A stretch of DNA of 64,000 nucleotides from Pseudoalteromonas luteoviolacea S2607 (GTDB taxonomy: Bacteria > Pseudomonadota > Gammaproteobacteria > Enterobacterales > Alteromonadaceae), in contig NZ_AUXV01000011.1 of NCBI RefSeq assembly GCF_001625575.1, positions 62,001 through 126,000 of the forward strand, written 5' to 3'. This document shows, piece after piece, positions 35,007 through 43,526 of this stretch. Position numbers and translations under genes: made by a program. Under the pieces are notes generated by a model. That model had not been told where the DNA came from, did not search any database, and saw nothing but the letters and a program-made list of their open reading frames with translations. How positions within the stretch are numbered: position 1 is the first letter of the stretch; every line of letters starts with the position of its first letter.

Positions 35007-36827
35007 ATGTGTGGAATCGTAGGAGCTGTGGCAGAACGCCCAGTTAACCGAATTTTAATTGAAGGTTTAAAGCGCTTAGAGTACCGCGGCTATGATTCAG
35101 CGGGTGTTGCTTTGAGCGATGCAGGTACTTTGAATACAGTCAAAGCGGTTGGAAAAGTGGTTAACCTTGAAAGCGCACTGGATAGCGCGAATGTTAAAGG
35201 CACAACCGGTATTGCACACACACGCTGGGCAACACATGGTGGTGTAACCGAAGCGAACGCTCACCCACATTTATCAAATGAGCAAATCGCACTCGTGCAT
35301 AACGGCATCATTGAAAACCACGAAGCATTGCGTGTTGCACTGCGAGATGACGGTTATACCTTCTTATCGGATACAGATACAGAAGTTATGGTGCACCTTA
35401 TTCATCAATTACGCCAACAGCATAAGACGTTACTTGAGGCTGTTCAGGCTGCGACCAAGCAGTTAGAAGGTGCGTACGGCACTGTTGTATTCGATAAAGA
35501 TAATGACAACGAAATCATCGTGGCACGTTCAGGTAGCCCTTTGGTTATCGGCTTAGGCCTTGGTGAAAACTTTATCGCTTCTGATCAGCTGGCACTGTTA
35601 CCTGTTACACGCAGCTTTATGTTTTTAGAAGAAGGCGATGTTGCGCGTATAACGCGTGATACGGTTGAAATCTTTGACGTTGAGGGTAACCCAGTAGAGC
35701 GTGAAGTGATTGAATCAAACATCACGCAAGATGCTTCAGGTAAAGGTGAATACCGTCACTACATGCTAAAAGAAATTTACGAGCAACCACTGGCTGTTCG
35801 TAACACCCTTGAAGGCCGTCTTGAAAACGACAAAGTGGCAATTGATGCTTTTGGTGACAGCGCCAATCAAATCTTCAAAGACGTGAAGCATGTACAAATC
35901 ATTGCATGCGGTACGTCATACCACTCGGGTATGGTTGCACGTTACTGGCTTGAGCAATTTGCAGGCGTGAGCTGCAATGTAGAAATTGCGTCAGAATTCC
36001 GCTATCGTGAGTCGTTTGTTCACGAAAATAGCTTATTAGTCACGATTTCACAATCAGGTGAAACGGCAGATACCTTAGCGGCACTACGCTTGGCAAAAGA
36101 GCAAGGTTACATGGCCTCTATGACCATCTGTAACGTACCTGGTTCTTCGTTAGTGCGTGAGTCAGACTTGGCATTTATGACCAAAGCGGGTGCAGAAATC
36201 GGTGTTGCTTCAACCAAAGCATTTACTACACAGCTTGTTGGTTTATTGATGCTAACGGCTTCTATCGCACAAGAAAAAGGCCGTGACCAGAGCGTTATTG
36301 TTAACGCAATCAAGACGCTACCTAATAAGTTAGAAGAAGCACTGAGCATGGCTGATGGCATTGAAGTGCTGGCGGAAGAGTTTGCAGACAAGCATCATTC
36401 ACTATTCCTAGGTCGTGGTTCTCAATACCCGATTGCGATGGAAGGTGCATTAAAGCTTAAAGAGATCTCATATATTCACGCAGAAGCGTACGCGGCAGGT
36501 GAATTAAAGCACGGCCCACTGGCGCTGATTGACGCTGACATGCCTATCATTGTTGTTGCACCAAACAACGAACTACTTGAAAAGCTTAAATCAAACGTTG
36601 AAGAAGTGCGTGCACGCGGTGGTATTATCTATGTATTCGCTGACAAAGACTCCGCATTTGCATCTGATGACACAATGCGTGTAATGAACGTAAACCACGT
36701 AGAAGACATTATTGCGCCTGTTGTATATACAATCCCACTACAGCTGTTGTCATACTACGTTGCCGTAATTAAAGGCACTGATGTTGACCAACCACGTAAC
36801 CTAGCTAAGTCAGTAACGGTTGAGTAA
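35007..36827 (+). CDS. glmS: Glutamine--fructose-6-phosphate aminotransferase
   Basis: A 606-residue GlmS that makes glucosamine-6-phosphate from fructose-6-phosphate and glutamine. The N-terminal Ntn amidotransferase starts MCGIVGAV, with the catalytic Cys right after Met, then [25 protein letters not shown] and [10 protein letters not shown]. Two SIS domains follow ([70 protein letters not shown]) and the end is the conserved [19 protein letters not shown] lies before the ATG. Probably cotranscribed with glmR and ended by a strong terminator. Confidence 0.97.
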   Translation: MCGIVGAVAERPVNRILIEGLKRLEYRGYDSAGVALSDAGTLNTVKAVGKVVNLESALDSANVKGTTGIAHTRWATHGGVTEANAHPHLSNEQIALVHNGIIENHEALRVALRDDGYTFLSDTDTEVMVHLIHQLRQQHKTLLEAVQAATKQLEGAYGTVVFDKDNDNEIIVARSGSPLVIGLGLGENFIASDQLALLPVTRSFMFLEEGDVARITRDTVEIFDVEGNPVEREVIESNITQDASGKGEYRHYMLKEIYEQPLAVRNTLEGRLENDKVAIDAFGDSANQIFKDVKHVQIIACGTSYHSGMVARYWLEQFAGVSCNVEIASEFRYRESFVHENSLLVTISQSGETADTLAALRLAKEQGYMASMTICNVPGSSLVRESDLAFMTKAGAEIGVASTKAFTTQLVGLLMLTASIAQEKGRDQSVIVNAIKTLPNKLEEALSMADGIEVLAEEFADKHHSLFLGRGSQYPIAMEGALKLKEISYIHAEAYAAGELKHGPLALIDADMPIIVVAPNNELLEKLKSNVEEVRARGGIIYVFADKDSAFASDDTMRVMNVNHVEDIIAPVVYTIPLQLLSYYVAVIKGTDVDQPRNLAKSVTVE

Positions 36828-36840
36828 TTTGGTTGATTTG

Positions 36841-36866
36841 AAAAAGGCGCGCAAGCGCCTTTTTGG
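36841..36866 (+). terminator. Rho-independent terminator after glmS
   Basis: A perfect 10-bp stem AAAAAGGCGC/GCGCCTTTTT with a GCAA tetraloop lies 14 bases after the glmS stop. Confidence 0.95.
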
Positions 36867-37168
36867 TTGGCAAAATCAGATAATGGCGCTTAATAGTCTA
36901 CAAATCGAACCTTTATGGCTGAGCCTTGTCGTCACGGGCTTACTGGTACAGCCTGCTGTGAGAAGGTGGTGTATTCCAATGAGTATACAACTAAGCTAAC
37001 AAGCATGTGTTGAGTAGAGTACTCGGAGGTAGATAGTTTTGATAGTGACTGATTCGAAATAGTCATACATCAAAGGGGGTAATCTATTTGCTCATTGTAT
37101 CTTCGCAAGGAGGATTGCAAGCGGGTATCGTTTGAATACACAGTAGCAGTTGTGCCGAGCTTGCTAAG
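36867..37168. other. Intergenic region after glmS
   Basis: About 300 bases with no convincing gene. A 38-codon plus-strand open frame at 36883-36999 has no ribosome site. Nothing else stands out. Confidence 0.5.
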
Positions 37169-37777
37169 TTATTTCGCCTTTTCAACATTCGAATAAGCTA
37201 TTTCAGAAATTACTTCAGGTGTTACTTCGTCTAAATCCCCCAGCTTATCTAGAATTTCACAGACTTCGCGTGAAGATTGATTCAGCGCGTCAATGACCTC
37301 CTCTCCTAAATCATTTTTCAGGTTTGGCGAATGGTTGATAATTAAGAAATTGCTTTGTAAATTCCTCACCAAATGATTAACGCCAGAAATGGTTTCGCGA
37401 TATACCGAGATTTTTTCTAGCTCTTTTTCTAACGCAGCATGTTTGATGAGCTCGTTAAAGTACTTAATGGTGAGTAAAGCGCAGGACCAAATGGCGAGGA
37501 GCGCAATACCACGGTTAAAAAACACCTTCCAGAGCTCTCCACCACTAGGAGAGCTGAAAAAAGCGATCACAGTGAATAATGAACAGAGCACGGCTAAAAC
37601 TAACGTGAATCTTATGTTTTTGGCCCACAAAGAGATCAGAACTGGAATGATATGAGGCACCCCGCCCGCAACACCCAACGGAATATGTGAGTCGACAGCA
37701 AAAACAATGCACATCGCCAAAACAGAGAGCAGCATCACGAGGTTGCTATTAGCATGTTGAGTAGTCATTTTTGACAT
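37169..37777 (-). CDS. Membrane protein with a kinase-like helix but no ATPase domain
   Basis: A 202-residue protein. Three or four membrane helices occupy about 10-106 (LVMLLSVLAMCIVFAV, GVPHIIPVLISLW, FTLVLAVLCSLFTVIAFF, GIALLAIWSCALLTIKYF). The tail from 107 is a long helical region with SGVNHLVRNLQSNFLIINHS, where His135 followed by Asn139 resembles a histidine-kinase phospho-acceptor helix, and a second helix with ALNQSSREVCEILDKLGDL. The chain ends there, with no N/G-box ATPase. It may be a phosphotransfer or signalling remnant, or a natural half-kinase. Downstream of the small Cys-peptide gene on the same strand. Confidence 0.65.
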   Translation of the reverse strand: MSKMTTQHANSNLVMLLSVLAMCIVFAVDSHIPLGVAGGVPHIIPVLISLWAKNIRFTLVLAVLCSLFTVIAFFSSPSGGELWKVFFNRGIALLAIWSCALLTIKYFNELIKHAALEKELEKISVYRETISGVNHLVRNLQSNFLIINHSPNLKNDLGEEVIDALNQSSREVCEILDKLGDLDEVTPEVISEIAYSNVEKAK

Positions 37778-37971
37778 CTTTCCTTAAAGGTTTTTTGCCA
37801 TAGACGGTGCGCCAGCACACCCCGTAATGAAAAACTTAAACGACTATGGCGACTCGAGTGGTGTTATTAGACATGTTAGCTTAATTCTAGAAGAGTGGCT
37901 GATAATTGGCGTAACAGGAAAGGGGTAATGATGCTCTGTATTAATACCAAAAGTATAACGGGCAGTGATAT

Positions 37972-37991
37972 GAGCCAGTGTGAACTGGCTC
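37972..37991 (-). terminator. Hairpin 3' of the small Cys-peptide gene
   Basis: A perfect 8-bp inverted repeat GAGCCAGT/ACTGGCTC with a 4-base loop lies 15 bases beyond the stop of the 46-codon minus-strand gene. No T run follows on that strand, so it is a weak terminator at best, but its place supports the small gene being real. Confidence 0.45.
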
Positions 37992-38006
37992 GTCAAATTT
38001 TAAGTG

Positions 38007-38147
38007 TTACTGTCTTGGCGCGAGTGCGTAAGGGTCTTCAGGTTGCCAAGGGCCTGCGCCAAATACCGCATCACATTGCTTTTGGCATAGTTTAATTTGC
38101 TTTTGCTGCTTTGTTTTAGATGACTCCTGACACAAAATTTTCTTCAT
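38007..38147 (-). CDS. 46-residue Cys-containing peptide of unknown function
   Basis: The start at 38147 has AAGGA 7 bases upstream and gives a 46-residue basic peptide that begins MKKILCQESSKTKQQKQIK, has Cys at 6, 20 and 24 (the last two as CQKQC), and ends with a Pro/aromatic tail containing FGAGPWQPEDPY. No signal peptide or membrane helix. I do not recognise it. It sits between two membrane protein genes on the same strand, close to the XRE/double-glycine peptide pair, so it could be a second secreted or signalling peptide, or a small regulatory protein. Confidence 0.5.
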   Translation of the reverse strand: MKKILCQESSKTKQQKQIKLCQKQCDAVFGAGPWQPEDPYALAPRQ

Positions 38148-38231
38148 ATTAGTTCCTTGATATTTTCCTTTGTGTAACTCATTAATATGCAATATTTCAT
38201 ATTTTAGAAGTTAAAAAATGACTATAAAGCG

Positions 38232-38816
38232 TTAAGTAAGCTGCTTATTTTTCACCTTTAAGATCAGCATAGTTAGCAACAGACCACAGGCTATGGCCAT
38301 CAACGCATAGCCATATATCTCATAGGTGTCGTAGACAAACGTCAGTGAATGCCAGCCAAATACATTTCTTAACGCATTTTCAATTAAGGCTAAAACATTC
38401 ACAACCCCTGCGGCTATAAATAACCAGTGAAACAAACCATCAAAGTCTGTGAGTATGATTTTACTAGAGCTTGAGAACAAACGAGATATTTGAACTCTAA
38501 ACACAAAAAGTAACACCGCCAATATATTTATTAAGAGTTGTAACCCAAAAACAATCGTACCAATAACTAGGTAGTTATCGTCATGTTGCCCTAAATCTAT
38601 TACCCCTGTTGCAAATAGACTATATTCAGCCACTGCTATAAAGGTGAGCAGGAGCGAGATATGCCAAATATTGGGCTCTTGGTTCAATACACCAAGTACG
38701 AAGCAAAAAGCTAAGACTGACAGATAAAATTGCATTGAATAAACAGGGTTATCTACTTGAATATAGAAGGCGACAAGTGCAATGACTGTAATAAGTATCA
38801 AATGTACTATTTTCAT
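38232..38816 (-). CDS. Multi-pass membrane protein of unknown function
   Basis: A 194-residue very hydrophobic protein with about six membrane helices: IVHLILITVIALVAFYI, FYLSVLAFCFVLGVL, IWHISLLLTFIAVAEYSLF, VIGTIVFGLQLLINILAVLL, WLFIAAGVVNVLALIE and YALMAIACGLLLTMLIL. No known motif is visible. It follows the XRE gene and its overlapping double-glycine peptide by about 100 bases on the same strand. In microcin loci a membrane protein in this place is often the immunity protein; that is only a suggestion here. Confidence 0.65.
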   Translation of the reverse strand: MKIVHLILITVIALVAFYIQVDNPVYSMQFYLSVLAFCFVLGVLNQEPNIWHISLLLTFIAVAEYSLFATGVIDLGQHDDNYLVIGTIVFGLQLLINILAVLLFVFRVQISRLFSSSSKIILTDFDGLFHWLFIAAGVVNVLALIENALRNVFGWHSLTFVYDTYEIYGYALMAIACGLLLTMLILKVKNKQLT

Positions 38817-38916
38817 ATAGTTAATGACTTATGTTGCGAGCTTTAGTCAGTATGTATTTTCAAGCTTGGTTTTCTGGTGATGAAAAGGTTTCGCTTGAAG
38901 CAATACCATCTAAAAT

Positions 38917-39045
38917 TTACGGGTTTTGTTTTGGTAGCGTTGTATTTTCAGGCGTGCAGATTTTAGCTGAGTGCGGTCTATTTGGCTTAAACACTGAACC
39001 GCCAACTACTCCCTTCAGTAATGCCTTATCCAGAGATCTCATCAT
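38917..39045 (-). CDS. Candidate microcin-type precursor with double-glycine leader
   Basis: A 41- or 42-residue peptide (two adjoining ATG codons; AAGGA lies 3 and 6 bases before them). The leader MRSLDKALLKGVVGG has the length and pattern (MR-x-L-x4-L-x2-V-x-GG) of the colicin V leader MRTLTLNELDSVSGG. The 26-27-residue core starts SVFKPNRPHSAKIC and ends with a Thr/Pro-rich tail, with one Cys. The start codon overlaps the stop of the XRE gene (TAATG), so translation is probably coupled. Export and cleavage by a C39 transporter such as the one at 11.8 kb would fit. Confidence 0.6.
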   Translation of the reverse strand: MMRSLDKALLKGVVGGSVFKPNRPHSAKICTPENTTLPKQNP

Positions 39046-39293
39046 TATTCCTTATCTTTAATATCTTCTTGGTTAGTCAATTTGTTCGATATATTGCTAA
39101 TCTGTATCATCAGAGGGTTAATGTCAATTTTACAATAAGCCAACCATTTGAAAAAATGACTGATCCTTGGCTCGCCTACCCCAAGCTCATAATTACTCAC
39201 AGTTTCTCTGGTGATATTTAGCTTATCGGCCATTTGTTTTTGAGTTAAACCTGCTTTTTTCCTCATGGCTTTGAGGTCGTCACCGCTTATCAC
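39045..39293 (-). CDS. Small XRE-family regulator
   Basis: An 82-residue Cro/C1-type DNA-binding protein. The HTH covers about 5-60: LKAMRKKAGLTQKQMADKLN followed by ITRETVSNYELGVGEPRIS. The tail is charged (KLTNQEDIKDKE). No sensor domain. Its stop codon overlaps the start of the double-glycine peptide gene, which suggests that it regulates that unit. A second, differently oriented XRE gene starts about 275 bases away, forming a divergent pair. Confidence 0.87.
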   Translation of the reverse strand: MISGDDLKAMRKKAGLTQKQMADKLNITRETVSNYELGVGEPRISHFFKWLAYCKIDINPLMIQISNISNKLTNQEDIKDKE

Positions 39294-39568
39294 ATTTGAT
39301 TTCCTTATTGTGCAAATATCAAAGTTTTACCTACTAACACCTAGGTTGATCTAAATGGCCTCTATCCAGTGCCGTGTTGAGAGGTTAATCAAGCTTTGAT
39401 TAGTTTGCTAAAAATGCTGATGGCAAGAAAATTTCTGATAAATAATCCTTTTTATAAAATTCGAAGATTTTTCCGCATTAAGCGCCTTATATTATTAACA
39501 ATGTATTTTCATAAGTAAATATGGAAATGAGTAAACACAGTTGATAGAGCGCATTGGCGAGGGAAGCG

Positions 39569-39847
39569 ATGAAAAACAATGTAGTGAGAAGAAAGATAAA
39601 AGTGAATAGCCTGATGACGGAAGTGCAGCATAACTTACGTCGACTAAGAAAAAGAAACAAGCTGACACAAAGCCAGTTGGGTGCAAAACTCAATGTAGAT
39701 CAGGCCACTATCAGTAATTTCGAAACCGGTAAAACGGTGATGACCGTGGCCCAACTCTATGAGATGTACTTAATTTTTGGCGATGATTTTGACTGTCCAT
39801 TTATTCATTATACCGGTCAGGAAAATAATATGAGTACGCGAGTATAA
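39569..39847 (+). CDS. Small XRE-family regulator (second, divergent)
   Basis: A 92-residue Cro/C1-type protein starting at the ATG at 39569, which has AGGG 6 bases upstream; an ATG at 39554 is less well placed. The N-terminus is basic, the HTH spans VQHNLRRLRKRNKLTQSQLG and AKLNVDQATISNFETGKTVMTV, and the C-terminus carries no known domain. It is transcribed away from the other XRE gene, so the 275 AT-rich bases between them should hold both promoters. It has no obvious partner downstream. Confidence 0.82.
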   Translation: MKNNVVRRKIKVNSLMTEVQHNLRRLRKRNKLTQSQLGAKLNVDQATISNFETGKTVMTVAQLYEMYLIFGDDFDCPFIHYTGQENNMSTRV

Positions 39848-39999
39848 TATTTTTGGATAATCGAATATGTCACCATGGCATAAATAACTCATTGCGTTGT
39901 GGGGGCGTTCTTCAGTCTTAAATAGCAGTCGAGCTTATGCTTTAAATCGTTGGTATAACTTGGCAAGCGCAAGGCGTTGGGGGTCGACACTATGGCCAA

Positions 40000-40476
40000 T
40001 TAATGTGTCACTCCCCAAATAAGCGCGACGACGATTGTCATTAAAATTAATATCATATTCAGTTGTTTTTCGCGTGAGCGATTTGCATGCTCGCCTTCTT
40101 CACTGGGTTTGGCAAATAAGTAATTACAGATAAATGCGAACAAAATGAGCAGAGCTACCTGTAGCCAACCAAATGACAGTGTCATGCCAGAAATAACTAA
40201 GCTTACCCCCATACTGATGGCTGCAAAGTACTTGGCTTTTTTGGGCACTATGCGCCGTGTTTGCCAGTTGCTGAGGGTTTTACCAAACTTTGGGTGCGTA
40301 AGTAGCCAGTTTTCAAGTTTGTCGGATGATTGAGAAAAGCACCACAGTGCGATAATCAAAAAGACCGTAGTTGGCATCACCGGCAAGATGGCCCCAATAA
40401 AGGCCAAACCAAGCGAAAAAAAGCCACCCAGGAGGTAGCTATATTTTACAGCAGTACGCTTTAAATTATGCGGCAT
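40000..40476 (-). CDS. DUF454 (YbaN-like) inner-membrane protein
   Basis: A 158-residue protein with four membrane helices: LGGFFSLGLAFIGAILPVMPTT, FLIIALWCFS, FAAISMGVSLVISGMTLSFG and ILILMTIVVALIWG. The pattern GAILPVMPTTVFLIIALWCF followed by WLLTHPKFGKTLSNW is the DUF454/YbaN signature. Its role is not well known. It overlaps the heme oxygenase gene by 11 bases and is the last gene of the exbB-exbD-tonB-hemO run, so an involvement in iron or heme physiology is likely. Confidence 0.88.
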   Translation of the reverse strand: MPHNLKRTAVKYSYLLGGFFSLGLAFIGAILPVMPTTVFLIIALWCFSQSSDKLENWLLTHPKFGKTLSNWQTRRIVPKKAKYFAAISMGVSLVISGMTLSFGWLQVALLILFAFICNYLFAKPSEEGEHANRSREKQLNMILILMTIVVALIWGVTH

Positions 40477-41077
40477 GGGGGCTCGGAGCTTGTGTGTAGC
40501 TCAGCTCAACCAGCTGATTGGCAAATTTAAAGGCCGCTTGTGCGCCCGCTAACATGGCTTGCTCTTGTTGCTCATTAAGCGGCGCATCTTCAATGCCTTG
40601 CATAAACTGACGCCAGTGATAGCCTCTGCCGATATCTGAGCCCGCTAAAAAGCGTGCGCCAAACTCGCCATTTAGCCCTAGTTTTTCAGCCTCTTTGGCG
40701 AGCACGGCCGCGCCAAGCTTAGAACCTTCGATAACGTATAACCAGCCTAAACTTTCGTATTGAGATACAGTGACGGCTTCGAGATTTTGAATCGGCTCAG
40801 GTTGCGATAGTTCAAGGTCTTGAAAGTCTAAAGTGAGTTGTTGAGTACGATCTCTGGCTGCTAAGCCCGGGATCAGTTCAGCTAACTTTACATCTTGATA
40901 CAGAGACTCGACATGTTTCATAAGGTGGTATTGGTAACGCAAAAACTGACCATAGTTTGCTTTACTCTCAAACGGCGATTGCGCCATGATTTTTTTATCA
41001 AGTTGATCGTGCACACTCGATGTTGAGGTTCTCAGTTTGCTCATTCTTGGGTAGTTGGCGGCTCTTAAATTACTCAT
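40466..41077 (-). CDS. hemO: Heme oxygenase (HemO/PigA type)
   Basis: About 203 residues if read from the ATG at 41077 (MSNLRAANYP). This gives the start seen in the Pseudomonas PigA branch; the frame stays open to 41203 but the extra part has no family match. It cleaves heme to biliverdin, CO and iron. The proximal His lies in TSSVHDQLDK; further matches are FLRYQYHLMKHVESLYQDVK, GWLYVIEGSKLGAAVLAKEA and GRGYHWRQFM. The gene follows tonB and overlaps the DUF454 gene, fitting heme iron use. The start is uncertain by some tens of bases. Confidence 0.88.
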   Translation of the reverse strand: MSNLRAANYPRMSKLRTSTSSVHDQLDKKIMAQSPFESKANYGQFLRYQYHLMKHVESLYQDVKLAELIPGLAARDRTQQLTLDFQDLELSQPEPIQNLEAVTVSQYESLGWLYVIEGSKLGAAVLAKEAEKLGLNGEFGARFLAGSDIGRGYHWRQFMQGIEDAPLNEQQEQAMLAGAQAAFKFANQLVELSYTQAPSPHAA

Positions 41078-41180
41078 CTGTTTTAAAACTCGTTGGCTTT
41101 TATAAATAAGAACGAACGAGTTTTGAAAACCCTCAAAGTATTCTTGAAATAAATCCCCAATAGGGCCAATAACAAGGTAT

Positions 41181-42044
41181 TTATTTCTTAATAAAGAAGG
41201 CAATAGGAACTGCCATCGTAATGGGGTTACCCTCTATGCTGTCTGGTGGGGGAGGCAATGGTTGAGCACGTTTAACCAAAGCGACCGCTTCTTTATCGAG
41301 TGCTGTGATACCGCTGGCCTTGTATAAGCTCACACTGAGCACTTCGCCTTGGCGATTAATACTAAATTTAACCCAAGGTGCGCCTTGTTGTGCACGTATT
41401 TTGGCGCTGCGCGGATAACGTTTTTTGCGCTCTAAATGAGCTTGAACTCGCCCTTTCCACACCATTTGAGCTTGAATATGGCTGTTACTATGGGCCCCCT
41501 TGTGAGCAGTTGAGGTATTCTGTGTCGCTTTTTGCGGGGCACTGTCTGGTTGACTTGCTTGGCTGCTTGTTTGACTCTCTGACAGGCGCTTTTTCGTGGT
41601 CTTTTTGCTCGGTTTGACTTCCTCGGGCTGACTTTTAACTTCGGTAGGTTTGGGAGTCTCTTTTTTAGGCTCTTTTGGTTTCGGCTTCTCGCTAGGTTTA
41701 GCAACCTTCACTTTGGATTGCGTGTTCTTTATCTGTTTAATTGCCGTTTTAGGCTGTGCCTCTGGTGGTGTTTGTGGCGCAACTTGCTGCGGCTGGACAG
41801 CCGTTGCAGCCTGTTGTTCAGGACCGACAGGTTGCTTGCTTGGTTCATATTTTGAGGCGGCAACAATACTGACTTCAAATGCGTTAGGGCTGGAGGCTGG
41901 CGGTGGCGTCAGAGATTGCGGTGTTTGCCACATCAGCACCGCCGCAATTGCGATATGCAGCGCGAATGCGGCGAGGGTAGCAAGCACCCATTTTCTACGA
42001 GCATGCTTGCGTGCGGTGTGGTTTGGACCTGCGAGAAGGCTCAT
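41181..42044 (-). CDS. tonB: TonB energy-transducing protein
   Basis: A 287-residue TonB. One N-terminal membrane helix (WVLATLAAFALHIAIAAVLMW, about 19-39) is followed by a long Pro/Lys/Gln/Glu-rich periplasmic spacer (about 50-190) and a C-terminal TonB domain (about 200-287): RVQAHLERKKRYPRSAKIR, QGAPWVKFSINRQGEVLSV, and TALDKEAVALVKRAQPLPPP. It carries proton-motive energy from ExbBD to outer-membrane receptors. Start overlaps the exbD stop (4 bases). Confidence 0.95.
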   Translation of the reverse strand: MSLLAGPNHTARKHARRKWVLATLAAFALHIAIAAVLMWQTPQSLTPPPASSPNAFEVSIVAASKYEPSKQPVGPEQQAATAVQPQQVAPQTPPEAQPKTAIKQIKNTQSKVKVAKPSEKPKPKEPKKETPKPTEVKSQPEEVKPSKKTTKKRLSESQTSSQASQPDSAPQKATQNTSTAHKGAHSNSHIQAQMVWKGRVQAHLERKKRYPRSAKIRAQQGAPWVKFSINRQGEVLSVSLYKASGITALDKEAVALVKRAQPLPPPPDSIEGNPITMAVPIAFFIKK

Positions 42045-42472
42045 TGGGCGGTGTCTACCTGCTCAGTGCCGACGAGGGCTACTTTGCTATATCCCGCAGT
42101 TGCCAACTGATTCATCAGCTCGATAAAGTCGCCATAAGGCACTGCTTTGTCGGCGCGGATCATGATGGTTTTGGTTTTTTCAATCTCTTGGTTTTGCAAG
42201 GTATTTATCAGCTGTGATTGAGCCACCTTGATATCATCCCCCAGTGCTAAAGAGAGATCTTTTTGCAAAGTGAGGTATATCGGTTTGTCTTCTTGCGGCT
42301 TTGCCTCCTCAGCAATAGCGGGCAGATTGACAGGCACATTGACCGTTGCAAGCGGTGCGGCAACCATAAAAATAATCAGCAATACCAGCATGACATCGAT
42401 AAAGGGTGTGACATTGATTTCATGTTGCTCACTGGGAACCGACGGGTTTTTATTTGTGCTTGAAAAGGCCAT
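42041..42472 (-). CDS. exbD: TonB-system proton channel subunit ExbD
   Basis: A 143-residue protein with one membrane helix near the N-terminus and the motif NVTPFIDVMLVLLIIFMVAAPLAT, in part quoted, with the Asp that carries protons (FIDVML). The periplasmic domain has NLPAIAEEAKPQEDKPIYLT and IMIRADKAVPYGDFIELMNQ. Overlaps exbB by one base and tonB by four, so the three are translated in a coupled way. Confidence 0.95.
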   Translation of the reverse strand: MAFSSTNKNPSVPSEQHEINVTPFIDVMLVLLIIFMVAAPLATVNVPVNLPAIAEEAKPQEDKPIYLTLQKDLSLALGDDIKVAQSQLINTLQNQEIEKTKTIMIRADKAVPYGDFIELMNQLATAGYSKVALVGTEQVDTAQ

Positions 42473-43302
42473 TAGCTTGCTGCCTTTAAGTTTGTTTTGT
42501 CTTTTGTTGATTCTAGCGTCAGTTTGCTAGAGAGTGCTCTGGCATGGGGGTGATCGCGGTCCAAATCACGGCTAATAAGCACCATAAGCGCAGTCACAAT
42601 ATCGGCGGTTTGAGCCGTGTAGCTGGCAATCGAGCGTGAAAAGTGGTTGTAGATCACCACTGCTGGAATAGCCGCGACTAACCCTATGGCAGTGGCGAGC
42701 AGTGCTTCGGCAATACCGGGCGCAACAACGGCCAAGTTGGTTGTTTGCGTTTTGGCGATGCCAATAAAGCTATTCATGATCCCCCACACGGTGCCGAATA
42801 GACCAACAAAGGGGGCGACCGAACCAATGGTTGCAAGTACACCAGTGCCTTGGTTCATATTTGCACTAAGAGTGGCTTGAACACGCTCTAATCGAGCAAC
42901 AATACGCTCTTTGAGGCCCTCGTCTGAAACAGCACCGGCAGCTGAAAGTTTTAGCTCGTGTTTGGTCGCATGTACCAGCAGCATGACCTCGTGTTCTGTG
43001 CCAGTGGTGGCCTGATCTGCATCACTGAAACTTTGGCTATTTACAAGGTGAGTAAGCAGTTGATGGGCGCTTTTTTTGGCCTTGGTAATTTGAATGGTTT
43101 TGTATAGCCAAATCCCCCATGTGGCAACGGATGCCAACAATAACCCTATCATTACGATTTTGACAATAATATCCGCTGCTAGATACATCCCCCATGGAGA
43201 CAGATCATGGCCAGAAAAAGCGCTTTCAGTCTCGCCTGCAAGTGCTGGAGTCGCTGCGAGTAGACTCACTAATAAAAAACACAGAGAGGGACGAAGAGGC
43301 AT
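42472..43302 (-). CDS. exbB: TonB-system proton channel subunit ExbB
   Basis: A 276-residue protein with an N-terminal signal-like segment (LCFLLVSLLAATPALA) and three membrane helices: IIVKIVMIGLLLASVATWGIW, VLATIGSVAPFVGLFGTVWG and GIAEALLATAIGLVAAIPAV. The motif GSVAPFVGLFGTVWGIMNSF is diagnostic of the TolQ/ExbB family. First gene of the minus-strand operon exbB-exbD-tonB-hemO-DUF454. The divergent ECF sigma gene starts about 225 bases away, and a Fur-like box lies between them. Confidence 0.95.
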   Translation of the reverse strand: MPLRPSLCFLLVSLLAATPALAGETESAFSGHDLSPWGMYLAADIIVKIVMIGLLLASVATWGIWLYKTIQITKAKKSAHQLLTHLVNSQSFSDADQATTGTEHEVMLLVHATKHELKLSAAGAVSDEGLKERIVARLERVQATLSANMNQGTGVLATIGSVAPFVGLFGTVWGIMNSFIGIAKTQTTNLAVVAPGIAEALLATAIGLVAAIPAVVIYNHFSRSIASYTAQTADIVTALMVLISRDLDRDHPHARALSSKLTLESTKDKTNLKAAS

Positions 43303-43502
43303 GGGTAACTCCTAAAGAAAGGTGGTATTGATTTTTTAAATAGTAAAATCAATATTTTAAATTTTTTTGTGCTGGTTTTACTGACGCTGGGCAGTAGATA
43401 ATTTTACAGCTTCTACCTTTATAGACGGGTGGGATCCGTAAACCCGTAAAATAAAATGAAAATATTTTTAAAGGAATAAATTATTGGAATTTACGCTTTA
43501 AA

Positions 43503-43517
43503 TGAGATTGAATATCA
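43503..43517. promoter_or_regulatory. Fur-like box between exbB and the ECF sigma gene
   Basis: TGAGATTGAATATCA matches the 7-1-7 Fur consensus TGATAATNATTATCA at 11 of 14 defined positions and lies in a wider near-palindrome (AATGA ... TCATT, 43501-43519). Placed just before the sigma factor gene it would give iron repression of the signalling cascade and perhaps of the divergent exbB operon. Confidence 0.65.
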
Positions 43518-43526
43518 TTTACACTT

